A DNA stretch of 64,000 nucleotides. It comes from UBA1876 sp003446665. GTDB lineage: Bacteria; Synergistota; Synergistia; Synergistales; Thermovirgaceae. Where the stretch lies: the NCBI GenBank assembly GCA_040616305.1, contig CP159918.1, positions 682,001 through 746,000 on the forward strand, in the 5' to 3' direction. The notes below the pieces were generated by a model. The model was not told the DNA's origin. It ran no database searches and worked only from the letters and a program-made list of their open reading frames with translations. Below are positions 43,085 through 52,615 of this stretch, in pieces (the stretch's first letter is position 1; each line of letters begins with the position of its first letter). The position numbers and the translations under genes are program-made.

Positions 43085-43414
43085 ATGGGCTTTCTCTCAC
43101 GCTTTTTCAAGGTAGGGAATTCGAAACAAAACGCCAAGGAGCGGCTGCAGGTAGTTCTGATCCACGACCGGGCGGATATTTCCGCCGGCATGATGGAGTG
43201 TCTGCGCCGTGACATCATATCGGTGATAAGCAATTACATGGATATTTCGGAAGAGGGCATAGAACTGGAGCTCGAAAAGGACAAAAGCTCTGTAGCGTTA
43301 GTGGCCAACATTCCGGTCCTCAGGGTAAAACGTCGCCAGGAAGGGGCTCCGGGAAAAGAAGAAAAAATTCACGCGGAGGGCAAAAAGAAAAGGAGCCAAA
43401 ACCGTAAAAAATGA
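43085..43414 (+). CDS. minE: Cell division topological specificity factor MinE
   Basis: 109 residues. The N-terminal Gly-Phe-Leu-Ser-Arg-Phe-Phe membrane-targeting segment, the Lys-Glu-Arg-Leu-Gln-Val-Val-Leu anti-MinCD strand and the Ile-Ser-Asn-Tyr-Met-Asp-Ile region are MinE-like. The protein is longer than the usual 80-90 residues because of a basic Lys/Arg-rich tail of about 25 residues. ATG 43085 is chosen because AAGGGAG lies 7 bases upstream; an ATG at 43079 would be too close. It overlaps rodA by 4 bases. Confidence 0.9.
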   Translation: MGFLSRFFKVGNSKQNAKERLQVVLIHDRADISAGMMECLRRDIISVISNYMDISEEGIELELEKDKSSVALVANIPVLRVKRRQEGAPGKEEKIHAEGKKKRSQNRKK

Positions 43415-44547
43415 AGGGCCTTAAAGATTCCCTCTCCAGGGATCTGGCGCGGCTCAAAAACATCGATCCTATTCTGGTGCTGTCGGCTGTGATCCTTTTT
43501 TTCACAGGCCTGCTTGTGATCTATAGTGCGACCTCCGGGAAGGGCGGAGCCCTGGCAACGCTGGTCTATCGTCAGGCGCTGTGGGGCGTCATATCTTGCT
43601 TTGCGTTTCTGGTCGTTTTCTGTATCGGTCACGAACGTTTTTTCAAATGGTCCGTCCCTTTGTATGTCGCAGTTTTGGCCGTGCTTCTTCTTGTCTTTGT
43701 CTTGGGGACTGTCTCGAGAGGCGCGCAGAGCTGGATCAATGTCGGGCGGTTCCTCAATATAGGGGCGGTAAGCCTTCAGCCTTCCGAAGCTGGGAAGGTT
43801 GCACTGGCGCTGTTTCTGTCTTCGTGGCTTTTTCGGTATCCTCCTGTCAAAGTGAGGAGGTTTCTGGGGAGCCTTGCCCTGGCGGGTGCGAGCGGGGCTC
43901 TTGTCCTTTTGCAACCGGACCTGGGAACGGCTGTTGTTTACGGGGTAATAACGATCGCAGCCCTTTTTGCCGCCGGTACGCCAAAAAAATATCTTCTGGG
44001 GACCTTTCTTGCAGGACTTGCGGCACTCCCTATGGGGTGGATGCTTCTTAAGGAATACCAGAAACTTCGGCTTCTCGTTTTCTTAAATCCCTATCTCGAT
44101 CCTCTGGGTGCCGGGTATAACGTCATACAGTCCAGGATAGCCGTCGGCGCGGGTGGCCTTTTCGGAAAGGGATTTCTAAAGGGGACCCAGAGCAAGTTGC
44201 ATTTTTTGCCTGAACCGCACACGGACTTCGTTTTTAGCGTCTTCGCCGAAGAATTCGGGTTTTTGGGGGCCGTAATCGTAATAGGCCTTTTCACTGTTTT
44301 ATTGTGGAGAATTATAGGGATCGGGGTAAGGACCAAGGATAGCCGTGCCAGGATCTTTGTCGCCGGGGTTTCCGGCTGGTTCTGGTTTCAGACCGTCGAA
44401 TGTATCGCGATGAGCATGGGATTGGCTCCGGTTACAGGCTTGCCGCTTCCTTTTGTTTCTTACGGGGGCAGCGCCCTTTTGTCCCTCGCAGTGGCCCTTG
44501 GGATCCTGCAAAGTATCTTTGTTTCTACCCGCAGGCAATACAGCTAG
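43411..44547 (+). CDS. rodA: Peptidoglycan polymerase RodA (SEDS family)
   Basis: 378 residues with about ten membrane helices. SEDS proteins polymerise lipid II into glycan strands. Family motifs include Gly-Ala-Gln-Ser-Trp-Ile near residue 105, Leu-Gln-Pro-Asp-Leu-Gly-Thr near residue 168, Gly-Ala-Gly-Tyr-Asn-Val-Ile-Gln-Ser and Pro-Phe-Val-Ser-Tyr-Gly-Gly-Ser near the end. RodA rather than FtsW is inferred from mreBCD-mrdA context. Its start overlaps minE. Confidence 0.93.
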   Translation: MKGLKDSLSRDLARLKNIDPILVLSAVILFFTGLLVIYSATSGKGGALATLVYRQALWGVISCFAFLVVFCIGHERFFKWSVPLYVAVLAVLLLVFVLGTVSRGAQSWINVGRFLNIGAVSLQPSEAGKVALALFLSSWLFRYPPVKVRRFLGSLALAGASGALVLLQPDLGTAVVYGVITIAALFAAGTPKKYLLGTFLAGLAALPMGWMLLKEYQKLRLLVFLNPYLDPLGAGYNVIQSRIAVGAGGLFGKGFLKGTQSKLHFLPEPHTDFVFSVFAEEFGFLGAVIVIGLFTVLLWRIIGIGVRTKDSRARIFVAGVSGWFWFQTVECIAMSMGLAPVTGLPLPFVSYGGSALLSLAVALGILQSIFVSTRRQYS

Positions 44548-44571
44548 GAAAAAACTGCAGGAGGTCGATTT

Positions 44572-46371
44572 ATGGAGTTTCCTGAACGCATGGACCCTAT
44601 GCGGCCGCTTCTTGGCAGGGTCAAAAAACCTTTTAGATATATAGGCTGCGATTACAAACTTGTTCGCCAAACATACGGACAAAAGAAGACAGCGCTGTGT
44701 CTGGGCTTCCCCGACGCTTATGAGGTGGGTATGAGCTACCTGGGGTTTCAGATCCTCTATTCCATCGCCGAACAAAGCCCTGAAATCGAAGTCGACAGAA
44801 GTTACTGCCCTTGGCCGGACATGGAAGCGGAGTTGAGAAACGCCGGAAAGTTTTTGTGCGGCCTCGACTCGGGCAGGCCCTTGAAGGATTTCGACGTCGT
44901 AGGTTTCACATTGCAGTACGAGTTGACCTCCACTAACATCCTAACCATGCTGGATTTGGGCGGGATACCCCTGCGAAGTTCAGACCGTGGTAAAGACATG
45001 CCTTTGATAACGGCGGGAGGCCCAGGGGCGCTAGCGCCCGAACCACTGGCCCCCTTTATAGATGTTTTCTGTCTTGGCGATGGCGAGATCCTCCTCCCGG
45101 AACTACTCGAAGTCGCGGAATCCTTCAAAAACGCCAGGGAAAAGGTTTTGGAAGAACTTTCCAAACGGGAAGGTTTCTACGTACCTTCCATGGAAAAAGA
45201 CAAATCACTTTCGAACCGATGTTACCGCAAACGGACTGTCCTTGACCTTGACTCTGCCCATGTGCCCGAATCCATGATAGTCCCCGCTTCGGGTATCGTT
45301 CATGATCGCGCGGCGGTTGAGATATTCAGAGGCTGCACGCGCGGCTGCAGGTTCTGCCAGGCGGGTATGACCTACAGACCATTGAGAGAACGATCTCCTG
45401 GGACGATTGCGGCAGCGGCCGAAAAAATCATAAAAAACACGGGTTGGGAAGAACTCGGGCTGATATCACTCGCGTCATGCGATTACTCGGGGCTTGAGGA
45501 GGTAATAGACCGCCTGGGGCCGTTCCTCGAAAGGCACAGGGTCAATCTCAGCCTCCCGAGCCTGAGAATGGACGGCTTTTCCGTAGGCCTCGCGAAGCGG
45601 CTCAGATCGATGGGACGCGGCGGGCTGACTTTCGCCCCTGAGGCCGGGACGCAAAGGTTGCGGAATGTTATAAACAAGGGAGTTACCGATGAAGATATCG
45701 AAAGGACCTTCGAAGAGGTTTTCCGCCAAGGTTGGGACAGGATAAAGCTTTACTTCATGATGGGCCTGCCTACGGAACAAGAAAGGGACCTTGAAGGAAT
45801 CCTTGAAACGGCACGCCTGGCAAAAAAAATCGCAAAAAAAGAGGGAAAGAAGGCAAAGGTCTCTCTTTCTGTCGCAGGATTCGTACCCAAGCCTCACACC
45901 CCCTTCCAGTGGGAGCCTCAGGACAAGCGGGAAGACCTCTACCGCAAGGGCTCGGCCCTCAAAAAAGAAGCAAGGGGCAGTGGAATACATCTGAATTATC
46001 ACGAGCCGAATCAGTCTTTCCTGGAAGCAGCCCTGGCTTTGGGCGACAGGCGAGTTTCAGGGGCCATCGAAAGTGCCTGGAAAAAAGGTGCACGATTCGA
46101 CGGCTGGTCCGAATGTTTCGACATCACCTTATGGGAAAAGGCCTTCGAGGAATGCGGGCTGAACCCGGAAAGCTGGGTCAACCGGTTTCGACCTTTCGAT
46201 CAGAGATTGCCCTGGGATCATATAGACGTAGGGGTTTCTAGGGAATTTCTCCTTCGGGAATGGAATCTCGCAAGGAAAGAAGCCCCGACGGCGGATTGCA
46301 GGTGGGGTGCCTGCAGCCATTGCGGCTGGCAGGACAAGGGGTGCCGACTTTCCGGGAGGTATGAAGGGTGA
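44572..46371 (+). CDS. B12-binding-domain radical SAM protein (TIGR03960 type)
   Basis: 599 residues. An N-terminal cobalamin-binding-like region (about residues 40-190, with Gly-Gly-Pro-Gly-Ala-Leu and Gly-Asp-Gly-Glu) is followed by the radical SAM core with Cys255, Cys259 and Cys262. Six or more C-terminal cysteines near residues 575-592 may bind zinc or an extra cluster. This family is widely conserved next to RNase E/G and the DUF2344 protein, as here. Its reaction is not established; RNA modification has been considered, but I infer nothing further from sequence. Confidence 0.9.
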   Translation: MEFPERMDPMRPLLGRVKKPFRYIGCDYKLVRQTYGQKKTALCLGFPDAYEVGMSYLGFQILYSIAEQSPEIEVDRSYCPWPDMEAELRNAGKFLCGLDSGRPLKDFDVVGFTLQYELTSTNILTMLDLGGIPLRSSDRGKDMPLITAGGPGALAPEPLAPFIDVFCLGDGEILLPELLEVAESFKNAREKVLEELSKREGFYVPSMEKDKSLSNRCYRKRTVLDLDSAHVPESMIVPASGIVHDRAAVEIFRGCTRGCRFCQAGMTYRPLRERSPGTIAAAAEKIIKNTGWEELGLISLASCDYSGLEEVIDRLGPFLERHRVNLSLPSLRMDGFSVGLAKRLRSMGRGGLTFAPEAGTQRLRNVINKGVTDEDIERTFEEVFRQGWDRIKLYFMMGLPTEQERDLEGILETARLAKKIAKKEGKKAKVSLSVAGFVPKPHTPFQWEPQDKREDLYRKGSALKKEARGSGIHLNYHEPNQSFLEAALALGDRRVSGAIESAWKKGARFDGWSECFDITLWEKAFEECGLNPESWVNRFRPFDQRLPWDHIDVGVSREFLLREWNLARKEAPTADCRWGACSHCGWQDKGCRLSGRYEG

Positions 46372-46994
46372 TGCGTTGCAGGTTCCTCTATGAAAAACGC
46401 GGTCGCCTTTGTTTTGTTCCCCACGTCGAGATGCCGCCTCTTTTGTGCAGAACGTTCAGAAGGAGCGGTTACCTGATATCGCGGAGCGAATCTCTGGTCC
46501 CGAAGGACAAGATAAGCCTTGGCCCGCCGCTTCCCATGGGTGTTGCAGGCCTGGCCGAACCTGCCGAAATCTGGCTCGACGAAAAAGAATTACCCGATGT
46601 GACCCGTCTTGACTCCTTCACTCACGATGGTCTGAAATTTCTTTTTGTTCGGATCATCGAGGAAGGTCCGGGCCTCAGCAGGCTCTGCAGGGACGGAGGA
46701 TACAGGGTCTACCCGAAAGAAAGCGGTCTTTGTGCCCGTTTTCGCTCCCTCCTGTCGGAGGGATGGAAACCGGTGACCACTACCCTTTGGGCCGCAGTCA
46801 GGGATTCTTATATCGATATAGGCATTGGCGATGCCAACCAGGTGGGTCCGGGGACTCTCGTTTCCTCCATGAAAGCTGAAGGCCTGGTTTCGGGATGGGA
46901 GGATCTTTTCATCGTACGCACCATCGTCGGTGTCTGGGATGGGAACAGAATCGTTCCCGCCCTGAAGGCAGGTGATGGGTTATGGAAGAGGTAA
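46371..46994 (+). CDS. DUF2344 (TIGR03936) radical-SAM-associated protein
   Basis: 207 residues. The Arg-Phe-Leu-Tyr-Glu-Lys-Arg-Gly start, His-Val-Glu-Met, and Pro-Lys-Asp-Lys-Ile-Ser-Leu-Gly-Pro-Pro-Leu-Pro-Met-Gly segments match this family, which is found next to or fused with the preceding radical SAM protein. ATG 46371 overlaps the stop of the upstream gene, and its own end overlaps rng by 13 bases. The function is unknown; tight coupling to TIGR03960 and RNase G points to an RNA-related role. Confidence 0.85.
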   Translation: MRCRFLYEKRGRLCFVPHVEMPPLLCRTFRRSGYLISRSESLVPKDKISLGPPLPMGVAGLAEPAEIWLDEKELPDVTRLDSFTHDGLKFLFVRIIEEGPGLSRLCRDGGYRVYPKESGLCARFRSLLSEGWKPVTTTLWAAVRDSYIDIGIGDANQVGPGTLVSSMKAEGLVSGWEDLFIVRTIVGVWDGNRIVPALKAGDGLWKR

Positions 46995-48487
46995 TCCTGG
47001 ACAGGAAAATAATCGCTAATTGCCTGGACCCGGAGGAGATCCGTGTAGCCGTCGTTGAGGGAGGAAAGCTCGCGGAGATTTTCGTAGAGCGAATGTGGGA
47101 ACGGCAGCGCGCAGGGGATATCTACAAGGCGAGGGTCGACAGCGTCCTGCCCGGCATGAATGCGGCCTTCGTGGACCTTGGAGAAGGGCGTAACGCCTTT
47201 TTGTATCTCGCCGATGCGCGCGGCATGGAAATTCGCCAAAACCAGGAAATTATCGTCCAGGTTTCCAAGACGGCAAGAAAAGGCAAGGGAGCGAGAGTGA
47301 CGCCCAGGTTGTCCCTTCCCGGCCGGTACCTTGTGCTTGTCCCCGGAGGGAAGGAAATTGGAGTATCGCGCAAGCTGGATGATGAAAAGAGGGATCGTCT
47401 TAGGAACATTGCGAAAAAGATACGGCCTGAAGGAATGGGCCTCATAGTCCGTACCGCGGCGGAAGGACTTGATGCGGACCTGTTGCTTGAGGACCTGGAA
47501 GATCTTTTGAGGCTTTGGGAAGAAATTTCCCACGAAGCAAAAGTGCAGCAGGCCCCATGCCTGCTGTATCAGGATATGGGGCTTTTGGGCAGGGTCCTTC
47601 GTGATGAGATGAACGAAACCGTTTCGGAGATCATCACCGACGGAAGGGAAGAATATCTGCAGGCCAAAACCTTCGTGGAACGGTTCTGCAGGGTGGGTGA
47701 GAAACCCGAAGTAACACTGCACCAGGGGAGTATCCCCCTTTTCGAGTTGTACGGGCTGGAGCAGGAGCTAGATACAGCCCTGGAAAGAAAGGTGTGGCTT
47801 GAATCGGGTGCTTATCTCGTTATAGACCATGCCGAGGCCTTGACTGTAATAGACGTAAATACCGGCAAATTTACCGGAAAGGTAGACCTGAGAGATACAG
47901 TGCTTGCCACGAACCTGGAGTCAGCCGTTGAAATAGCGAGACAACTGCGGCTGCGAGCCATCGGCGGGATAGTGGTTATAGATTTTATAGATATGGAAAA
48001 TGCACAGGATCAGAAAGTGCTTCTGGAACGTCTTCAGGAGGTCTTCAAGGACGATCGCTGCAAGGCCAGGGTCTTCGGACTTACACGTCTGGGACTGGTG
48101 GAGCTTACCAGGAAAAGGGCCAGGATGGATATCAGGTCTACCTTTACCAGGGGTTGCCCCTTCTGCGGAGGCACAGGCGTAGTTTCCCGGGAAGAGAGCC
48201 TGGCCGTGGCCATCAAGCGCTTTGTGCGGAAGGTAGCCCTTTCGAGCAGACCCGAGGCGATACTTCTGGAAACTCATCCTGCCATCTCGAGATTTATTGC
48301 TGACAGCCTACTTGGCCAATGGGAAGAAGAGATGGGAGTGAGGCTTTTTTTGAGGGATATGCCCGAATTCCCCTGGAACAAGTACCGCATAGAGGCCCAG
48401 GGCACGCTCGGCCAGGTCCAGCACCGGATAGACCTTCTGGAAGAGAGGGAGGCAGGGTGCGTTGTACATAGGACGGATCCTGCTTAA
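46982..48487 (+). CDS. rng: Ribonuclease E/G family endonuclease
   Basis: 501 residues. It cleaves single-stranded AU-rich RNA and matures rRNA. An S1-like domain (residues 35-120) precedes the catalytic domain with Val-Ile-Asp-Val-Asn-Thr-Gly-Lys and Ile-Val-Val-Ile-Asp-Phe-Ile-Asp-Met, whose Asp residues bind Mg2+. Cys-Pro-Phe-Cys near residue 396 is the zinc-link motif. There is no long disordered tail, so it is RNase G-sized. The last 26 bases overlap smc. Confidence 0.93.
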   Translation: MEEVILDRKIIANCLDPEEIRVAVVEGGKLAEIFVERMWERQRAGDIYKARVDSVLPGMNAAFVDLGEGRNAFLYLADARGMEIRQNQEIIVQVSKTARKGKGARVTPRLSLPGRYLVLVPGGKEIGVSRKLDDEKRDRLRNIAKKIRPEGMGLIVRTAAEGLDADLLLEDLEDLLRLWEEISHEAKVQQAPCLLYQDMGLLGRVLRDEMNETVSEIITDGREEYLQAKTFVERFCRVGEKPEVTLHQGSIPLFELYGLEQELDTALERKVWLESGAYLVIDHAEALTVIDVNTGKFTGKVDLRDTVLATNLESAVEIARQLRLRAIGGIVVIDFIDMENAQDQKVLLERLQEVFKDDRCKARVFGLTRLGLVELTRKRARMDIRSTFTRGCPFCGGTGVVSREESLAVAIKRFVRKVALSSRPEAILLETHPAISRFIADSLLGQWEEEMGVRLFLRDMPEFPWNKYRIEAQGTLGQVQHRIDLLEEREAGCVVHRTDPA

Positions 48488-51400
48488 AGGCTTCAAGAGT
48501 TTCGGAGGCACCCACGAGCTGCTTCTTCCACCCGGCATTACCGCAATCGTCGGGCCGAACGGAAGCGGCAAGAGCAACATACTGGATGCACTGCGCTGGG
48601 CACTCGGGGAGACGAACCCCAGCCGCTTGCGTATTTTGAGGCAAAACGACCTCCTCTTTCATGGAAGCCCAAGCCTGCCGCCTTCATCGTCGGCGGAGGT
48701 TTTGATCCAGTTGCGTTCGGCCGGCGAAGTATGTTCCATTAGAAGAAAATGGGTTCAGGACGAAGGGAGTCATCTTTTTGTCGATGGCGAAAGGGTCAGG
48801 CTTCAGGACCTGGAAGATGTGAAAAGACGCTGGAAGCTGGAAAGTGACCGTTTCGCCTTTATCGGCCAGGGCGAGATTGCCGAGGTGATCCAGCAGCGCC
48901 CCGCGCAACGAAGGGCTCACCTGGAAACCCTTTTCGGAATAGACCTGTATCGGAAGCGCAGGGAGGACGCGGCCCGAAGGCTGGAGGACGCTTCCGGGGA
49001 GATGGTTCGTCTCAAGACATTGAAAGCGGAGCTCGAAAACAGACGAGAGGCCATAGCTCCACTGGTGGTTCAGGCCCAAAAGGCCAGGGAAATTTCAGAA
49101 CGCCTCGAAAAGGAATACCGACAGCTGTACTGGATCAAACGCGCAAGGGCCGAAGGGATTATAAAAACGGCGCAAGGGGAGATCGACCGACTTCAGGGAG
49201 AGCATTTAAACTGCCGATTCTGGGAGTCAGGCTGGACAAGGAAAACCGAATCCATCGAAAAAACCGTCCCAGAACTGGAAAAACACCTCCTGGAGCTGGA
49301 AGAAAATCTTGACATTGCGGGGAAAAAGCTCGGGGCCTTTCAAAAAGAGATGTTCACCCTGGCTGCCTCGGTGCGGGAAGGCCGATCGCAACGGCTGCGT
49401 CTTGAATCGGACCAAAAGGAACGCGACGAGATACTCCAAAAGCGGGAAAAAGAGCTGGAAGACGCCATTCGTACGCTAGAGGAGGCGCTCAGGGCTGAAG
49501 AAGAAATCATAAAAGAAAAAAAGTCGCTTGATAAAAGACAAGAGGCTTTGAGGCTCGAAGCCAGCCGTATTTTGGCCAAAGCGCGCGATCTCGAAGATCG
49601 AAAGTCCCGAGCAGAAGCCGAGCTTGGGAAAATCAGGGCACGACTGTCCAAAAGCGGATCCTATTTTCGTGAAATGAGGGAAATCCTCGGAGAAAACGAC
49701 AGGACTGTCGCCCTCGTCAGGGAGGAACTTGAAAAGACGATCAGGGAAAAGGATCGAATAGAAAGACGGCTTTCTGAGGCTTCACGAGTCCATGGCGATG
49801 CTTACGCGGCCTGCCGGGAAAACGCCTGGAAGCTGCAGACGTTAAGAAGGGATATCGTCAAAATGGAAGCTGAGGTGGAGGAACTGCAGGACAAGTTACA
49901 AAGTCGCACCTATCCCCCACCTTTAAGGCACCTTTTGGCGGCTAAACGCCTGGGCAGGCTCAAGGTAGAACTTTGCCCCGTGGTGGACGCGATAAACTGC
50001 CCGGACAACCTTTCGCGGGCAATCGAAGCTTTTCTCGGCGGACGCCAGTTCTGGGTTCTTGTAGAGGATTACGAGGCGGCGGGTATTTGCATCGAAAACC
50101 TGAAAGAAGCGGGAGCGGGCAGAAGTACCTTTCTTACACTGGAAAGGGCGAGTCCGAGATATCCGGCCGGGAAACTGCCGTTGACATCGGAGGGTATCCT
50201 GGGATGGGCCGCGGAGATGCTTTCTTTTGAAAAAAAATGGGAACCTGCGCTGCTTCATATTCTCGGGGACCTGCTTGTCGTAGAAAACTACGAAAAGGCA
50301 AAAGATGTGGCTCGCTCTAAATCCAGGTTTCCGGTTGTCACCCTCGAAGGTGAGGTGATAAACCCTTCCGGTACGGTAACAGGAGGGGCAAAGAGGTCCG
50401 AACCGGGAGCACTGGCCCTTGGCAATAAAATCTCACGTCTTAAAACCGATCTTGAAAAAGCCCGTGACATGCGTGAAAGGGCAATTGAGCAGGAGGTATC
50501 TCTCGGGGAAGCCGAGCGCCGGGCGGCTCAAAAGCTCGAAGAGCTCGAAAAAGAACTTGAACAGATTGTGCGAAAAGTCGGTGAACTTGAAAAAAACCTG
50601 GCAAGGGCGGATCGTGAATCGGAACGCCTTAAAGGTGAGATTGAAAAAACATCCCGGGAACTGGAAGCCGGCGGAAATGCGTTTTTCGAGAGGGTCGCAG
50701 AGATCAGGCAAATCGGGAAATCCCTGGAAGGGCTTAAAGTGCCTGAGGTTGTTTCGAAAGATTTGAGAAAAGAACAGGTCAACTCGAGGTTAGAATTGGC
50801 CCGGGAACGCTCAAAAGGCGCCAGGGACATAGAAAGCCGGGTTCGTGACGAATGTAAGAGGCTGAGGCGGGAATTGCAGTCTACGGCCAAAAACATTTCC
50901 GATGCTGACGACAGGATAGACGCGGCGCTTCAAAAGCTTGGACAACTGGGCATCGAGTATTTCGAGATGAAACGCACCGAATGGGGGCTTTCGGAAAAAA
51001 GAGCGGGACTCAAAAATTCAATAAAGAAGGTTAATGCCTCGCTCGAAATGGCCCGTAAAAGGCAGGACAAGGCTTCAGAACGGCTGCGATCGGTCAAGGG
51101 GCTTCTTTCTCTTGCCAGGCAGAAAAAAGCCTCCGCAGAGGCGGAGCTCTCGGAAACGCTGGAGATGTGGGAAGAACGGTACCCGTATATGGGCCCGGAG
51201 ACAGTGGACGTGACGAAGCTCGACTCCGTAAAAAGGTGTGTCAGGGAACTCGAGGCAAAACTCAGGGCGTCGGGCGAAGTGGATACGGGGGTGCTCTCCG
51301 AGGACAAATCACTGAAGGAGAGGCTGGAATTTCTCTCGCGCCAGCTCGAGGATGTAGGATGCGCCATGAAGGACCTGAAACGTTTTATCCTTGAAACAGA

Positions 51401-51872
51401 TGAGCAGGCGGGAAAGTTGTTTTCCGAATCTCTCAAGCGGATCGAAAAGAGTTTTTCCTCGTTGTTCCAAAGGCTTTTCGGCGGCGGGGAAGCCGAACTG
51501 AGGCTTTCCGATGGAGAGGATCCGTGGAACGCCGGGGTGGAGGTAATGGCGAGACCACCGGGCAAACGCCCCCAGCACCTTGGGCAGCTTTCGGGGGGAG
51601 AGCAGTCCCTTGCCGCCATATCCCTCCTTTTCGCCTCCATGGAAGTGGCCCAGGTCCCGCTTGGAATCCTGGACGAGGTAGACGCCGCCCTGGACGAGGT
51701 AAACCTGAGGAGGTTCTCCGATCTGGCCAGGGAATATTCGAGCAGGATGCAGCTGGTATGCATGACTCACAGAAGGGTAACCATGGAGAGGGCTGACGTC
51801 ATGTACGGTGTGACCCTTTCTGAACCGGGCCTTTCGCAGCTCGTGAGCGTCAAACTGGAGGATTGGGATTGA
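48462..51872 (+). CDS. smc: Chromosome partition protein Smc
   Basis: 1136 residues. It organises and separates the chromosome with ScpA and ScpB (not in this window). Walker A (Gly-Pro-Asn-Gly-Ser-Gly-Lys-Ser-Asn) is near residue 32, long coiled coils flank a hinge at about residues 490-610, and the C-terminal head has Leu-Ser-Gly-Gly-Glu-Gln-Ser and Leu-Asp-Glu-Val-Asp-Ala-Ala-Leu-Asp. TTG 48462 lies inside the end of rng with GGGAGG upstream. Full-length and intact. Confidence 0.95.
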   Translation: MYIGRILLKGFKSFGGTHELLLPPGITAIVGPNGSGKSNILDALRWALGETNPSRLRILRQNDLLFHGSPSLPPSSSAEVLIQLRSAGEVCSIRRKWVQDEGSHLFVDGERVRLQDLEDVKRRWKLESDRFAFIGQGEIAEVIQQRPAQRRAHLETLFGIDLYRKRREDAARRLEDASGEMVRLKTLKAELENRREAIAPLVVQAQKAREISERLEKEYRQLYWIKRARAEGIIKTAQGEIDRLQGEHLNCRFWESGWTRKTESIEKTVPELEKHLLELEENLDIAGKKLGAFQKEMFTLAASVREGRSQRLRLESDQKERDEILQKREKELEDAIRTLEEALRAEEEIIKEKKSLDKRQEALRLEASRILAKARDLEDRKSRAEAELGKIRARLSKSGSYFREMREILGENDRTVALVREELEKTIREKDRIERRLSEASRVHGDAYAACRENAWKLQTLRRDIVKMEAEVEELQDKLQSRTYPPPLRHLLAAKRLGRLKVELCPVVDAINCPDNLSRAIEAFLGGRQFWVLVEDYEAAGICIENLKEAGAGRSTFLTLERASPRYPAGKLPLTSEGILGWAAEMLSFEKKWEPALLHILGDLLVVENYEKAKDVARSKSRFPVVTLEGEVINPSGTVTGGAKRSEPGALALGNKISRLKTDLEKARDMRERAIEQEVSLGEAERRAAQKLEELEKELEQIVRKVGELEKNLARADRESERLKGEIEKTSRELEAGGNAFFERVAEIRQIGKSLEGLKVPEVVSKDLRKEQVNSRLELARERSKGARDIESRVRDECKRLRRELQSTAKNISDADDRIDAALQKLGQLGIEYFEMKRTEWGLSEKRAGLKNSIKKVNASLEMARKRQDKASERLRSVKGLLSLARQKKASAEAELSETLEMWEERYPYMGPETVDVTKLDSVKRCVRELEAKLRASGEVDTGVLSEDKSLKERLEFLSRQLEDVGCAMKDLKRFILETDEQAGKLFSESLKRIEKSFSSLFQRLFGGGEAELRLSDGEDPWNAGVEVMARPPGKRPQHLGQLSGGEQSLAAISLLFASMEVAQVPLGILDEVDAALDEVNLRRFSDLAREYSSRMQLVCMTHRRVTMERADVMYGVTLSEPGLSQLVSVKLEDWD

Positions 51873-52615
51873 TGAAGACCACGAAGGATGCCGTTTTATA
51901 TGGGGAGCTCATGCTTTACCAGCCAGAGAAGGGGCCAAGGGTCAGCGTAGATACTATCCTGCTGGCAGCATACGCGAATATAAAAAGATCCGAAAAAGTT
52001 CTCGAAATGGGCTCCGCTCATGGTGCGATAAGCCTTTTGTTGGCAAAAAGGTACCCGGAAGCCGGCGTCATAGAGGGTCTTGAAATGCAGGAGGACCTTG
52101 TGGAACTGGCCAGGAAGAATGTCGAAGAAAACGGTTTTCAGGACATGCTCAGATTCAAGGCCGGGGATCTCAGGGCCATAAAAAAAATATATCCGCCTCA
52201 ATCTTTCGACGTGGCAGTCATGAACCCGCCCTACGGGGAAAGAGGGAAAAACCGTGTGAGTTCAGACCCGAGTGAAGCCGTCGCCCGACAGGGGCTCTAC
52301 TGCACTTTGATGGATGTCGCGCAGGCCGCCAAATACGTTTTGGTTAACAAGGGGCGTTTCTATATGGTCATGAGGGCCTCCCGTCTGGCGGAAACCTGCG
52401 CCGTGTTGATGGAAACGGGGCTGCAGCCTAAACAGATAAGGCCTGTTTACCCAAAACCGGGGCGTGATGCATCGGTGTTTTTACTAAAGGCTGTAAAAGC
52501 GGGCGGGACTGGGATGGTTGTGGAACCTCCCCTTTTCGTGGAAGATGAAAAGGGTGATTTCACGGAAGAACTTTTAAAGGCCTACAGGATCGGTGATTCC
52601 CTTTGCCGCTGGTGA
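51872..52615 (+). CDS. tRNA1(Val) adenine-N6 methyltransferase-like (TrmN6/YfiC)
   Basis: 247 residues. Class I SAM-dependent methyltransferase: a Glu-Met-Gly-Ser-Ala-His-Gly-Ala loop near residue 43 and the amino-methylating Asn-Pro-Pro-Tyr motif near residue 119. The family modifies A37 of tRNA-Val in E. coli, but many homologues are unassigned, so the target is inferred. ATG 51872 shares a base with the smc stop and has GGAGG 10 bases before. It overlaps rsmI by 13 bases. Confidence 0.85.
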   Translation: MKTTKDAVLYGELMLYQPEKGPRVSVDTILLAAYANIKRSEKVLEMGSAHGAISLLLAKRYPEAGVIEGLEMQEDLVELARKNVEENGFQDMLRFKAGDLRAIKKIYPPQSFDVAVMNPPYGERGKNRVSSDPSEAVARQGLYCTLMDVAQAAKYVLVNKGRFYMVMRASRLAETCAVLMETGLQPKQIRPVYPKPGRDASVFLLKAVKAGGTGMVVEPPLFVEDEKGDFTEELLKAYRIGDSLCRW

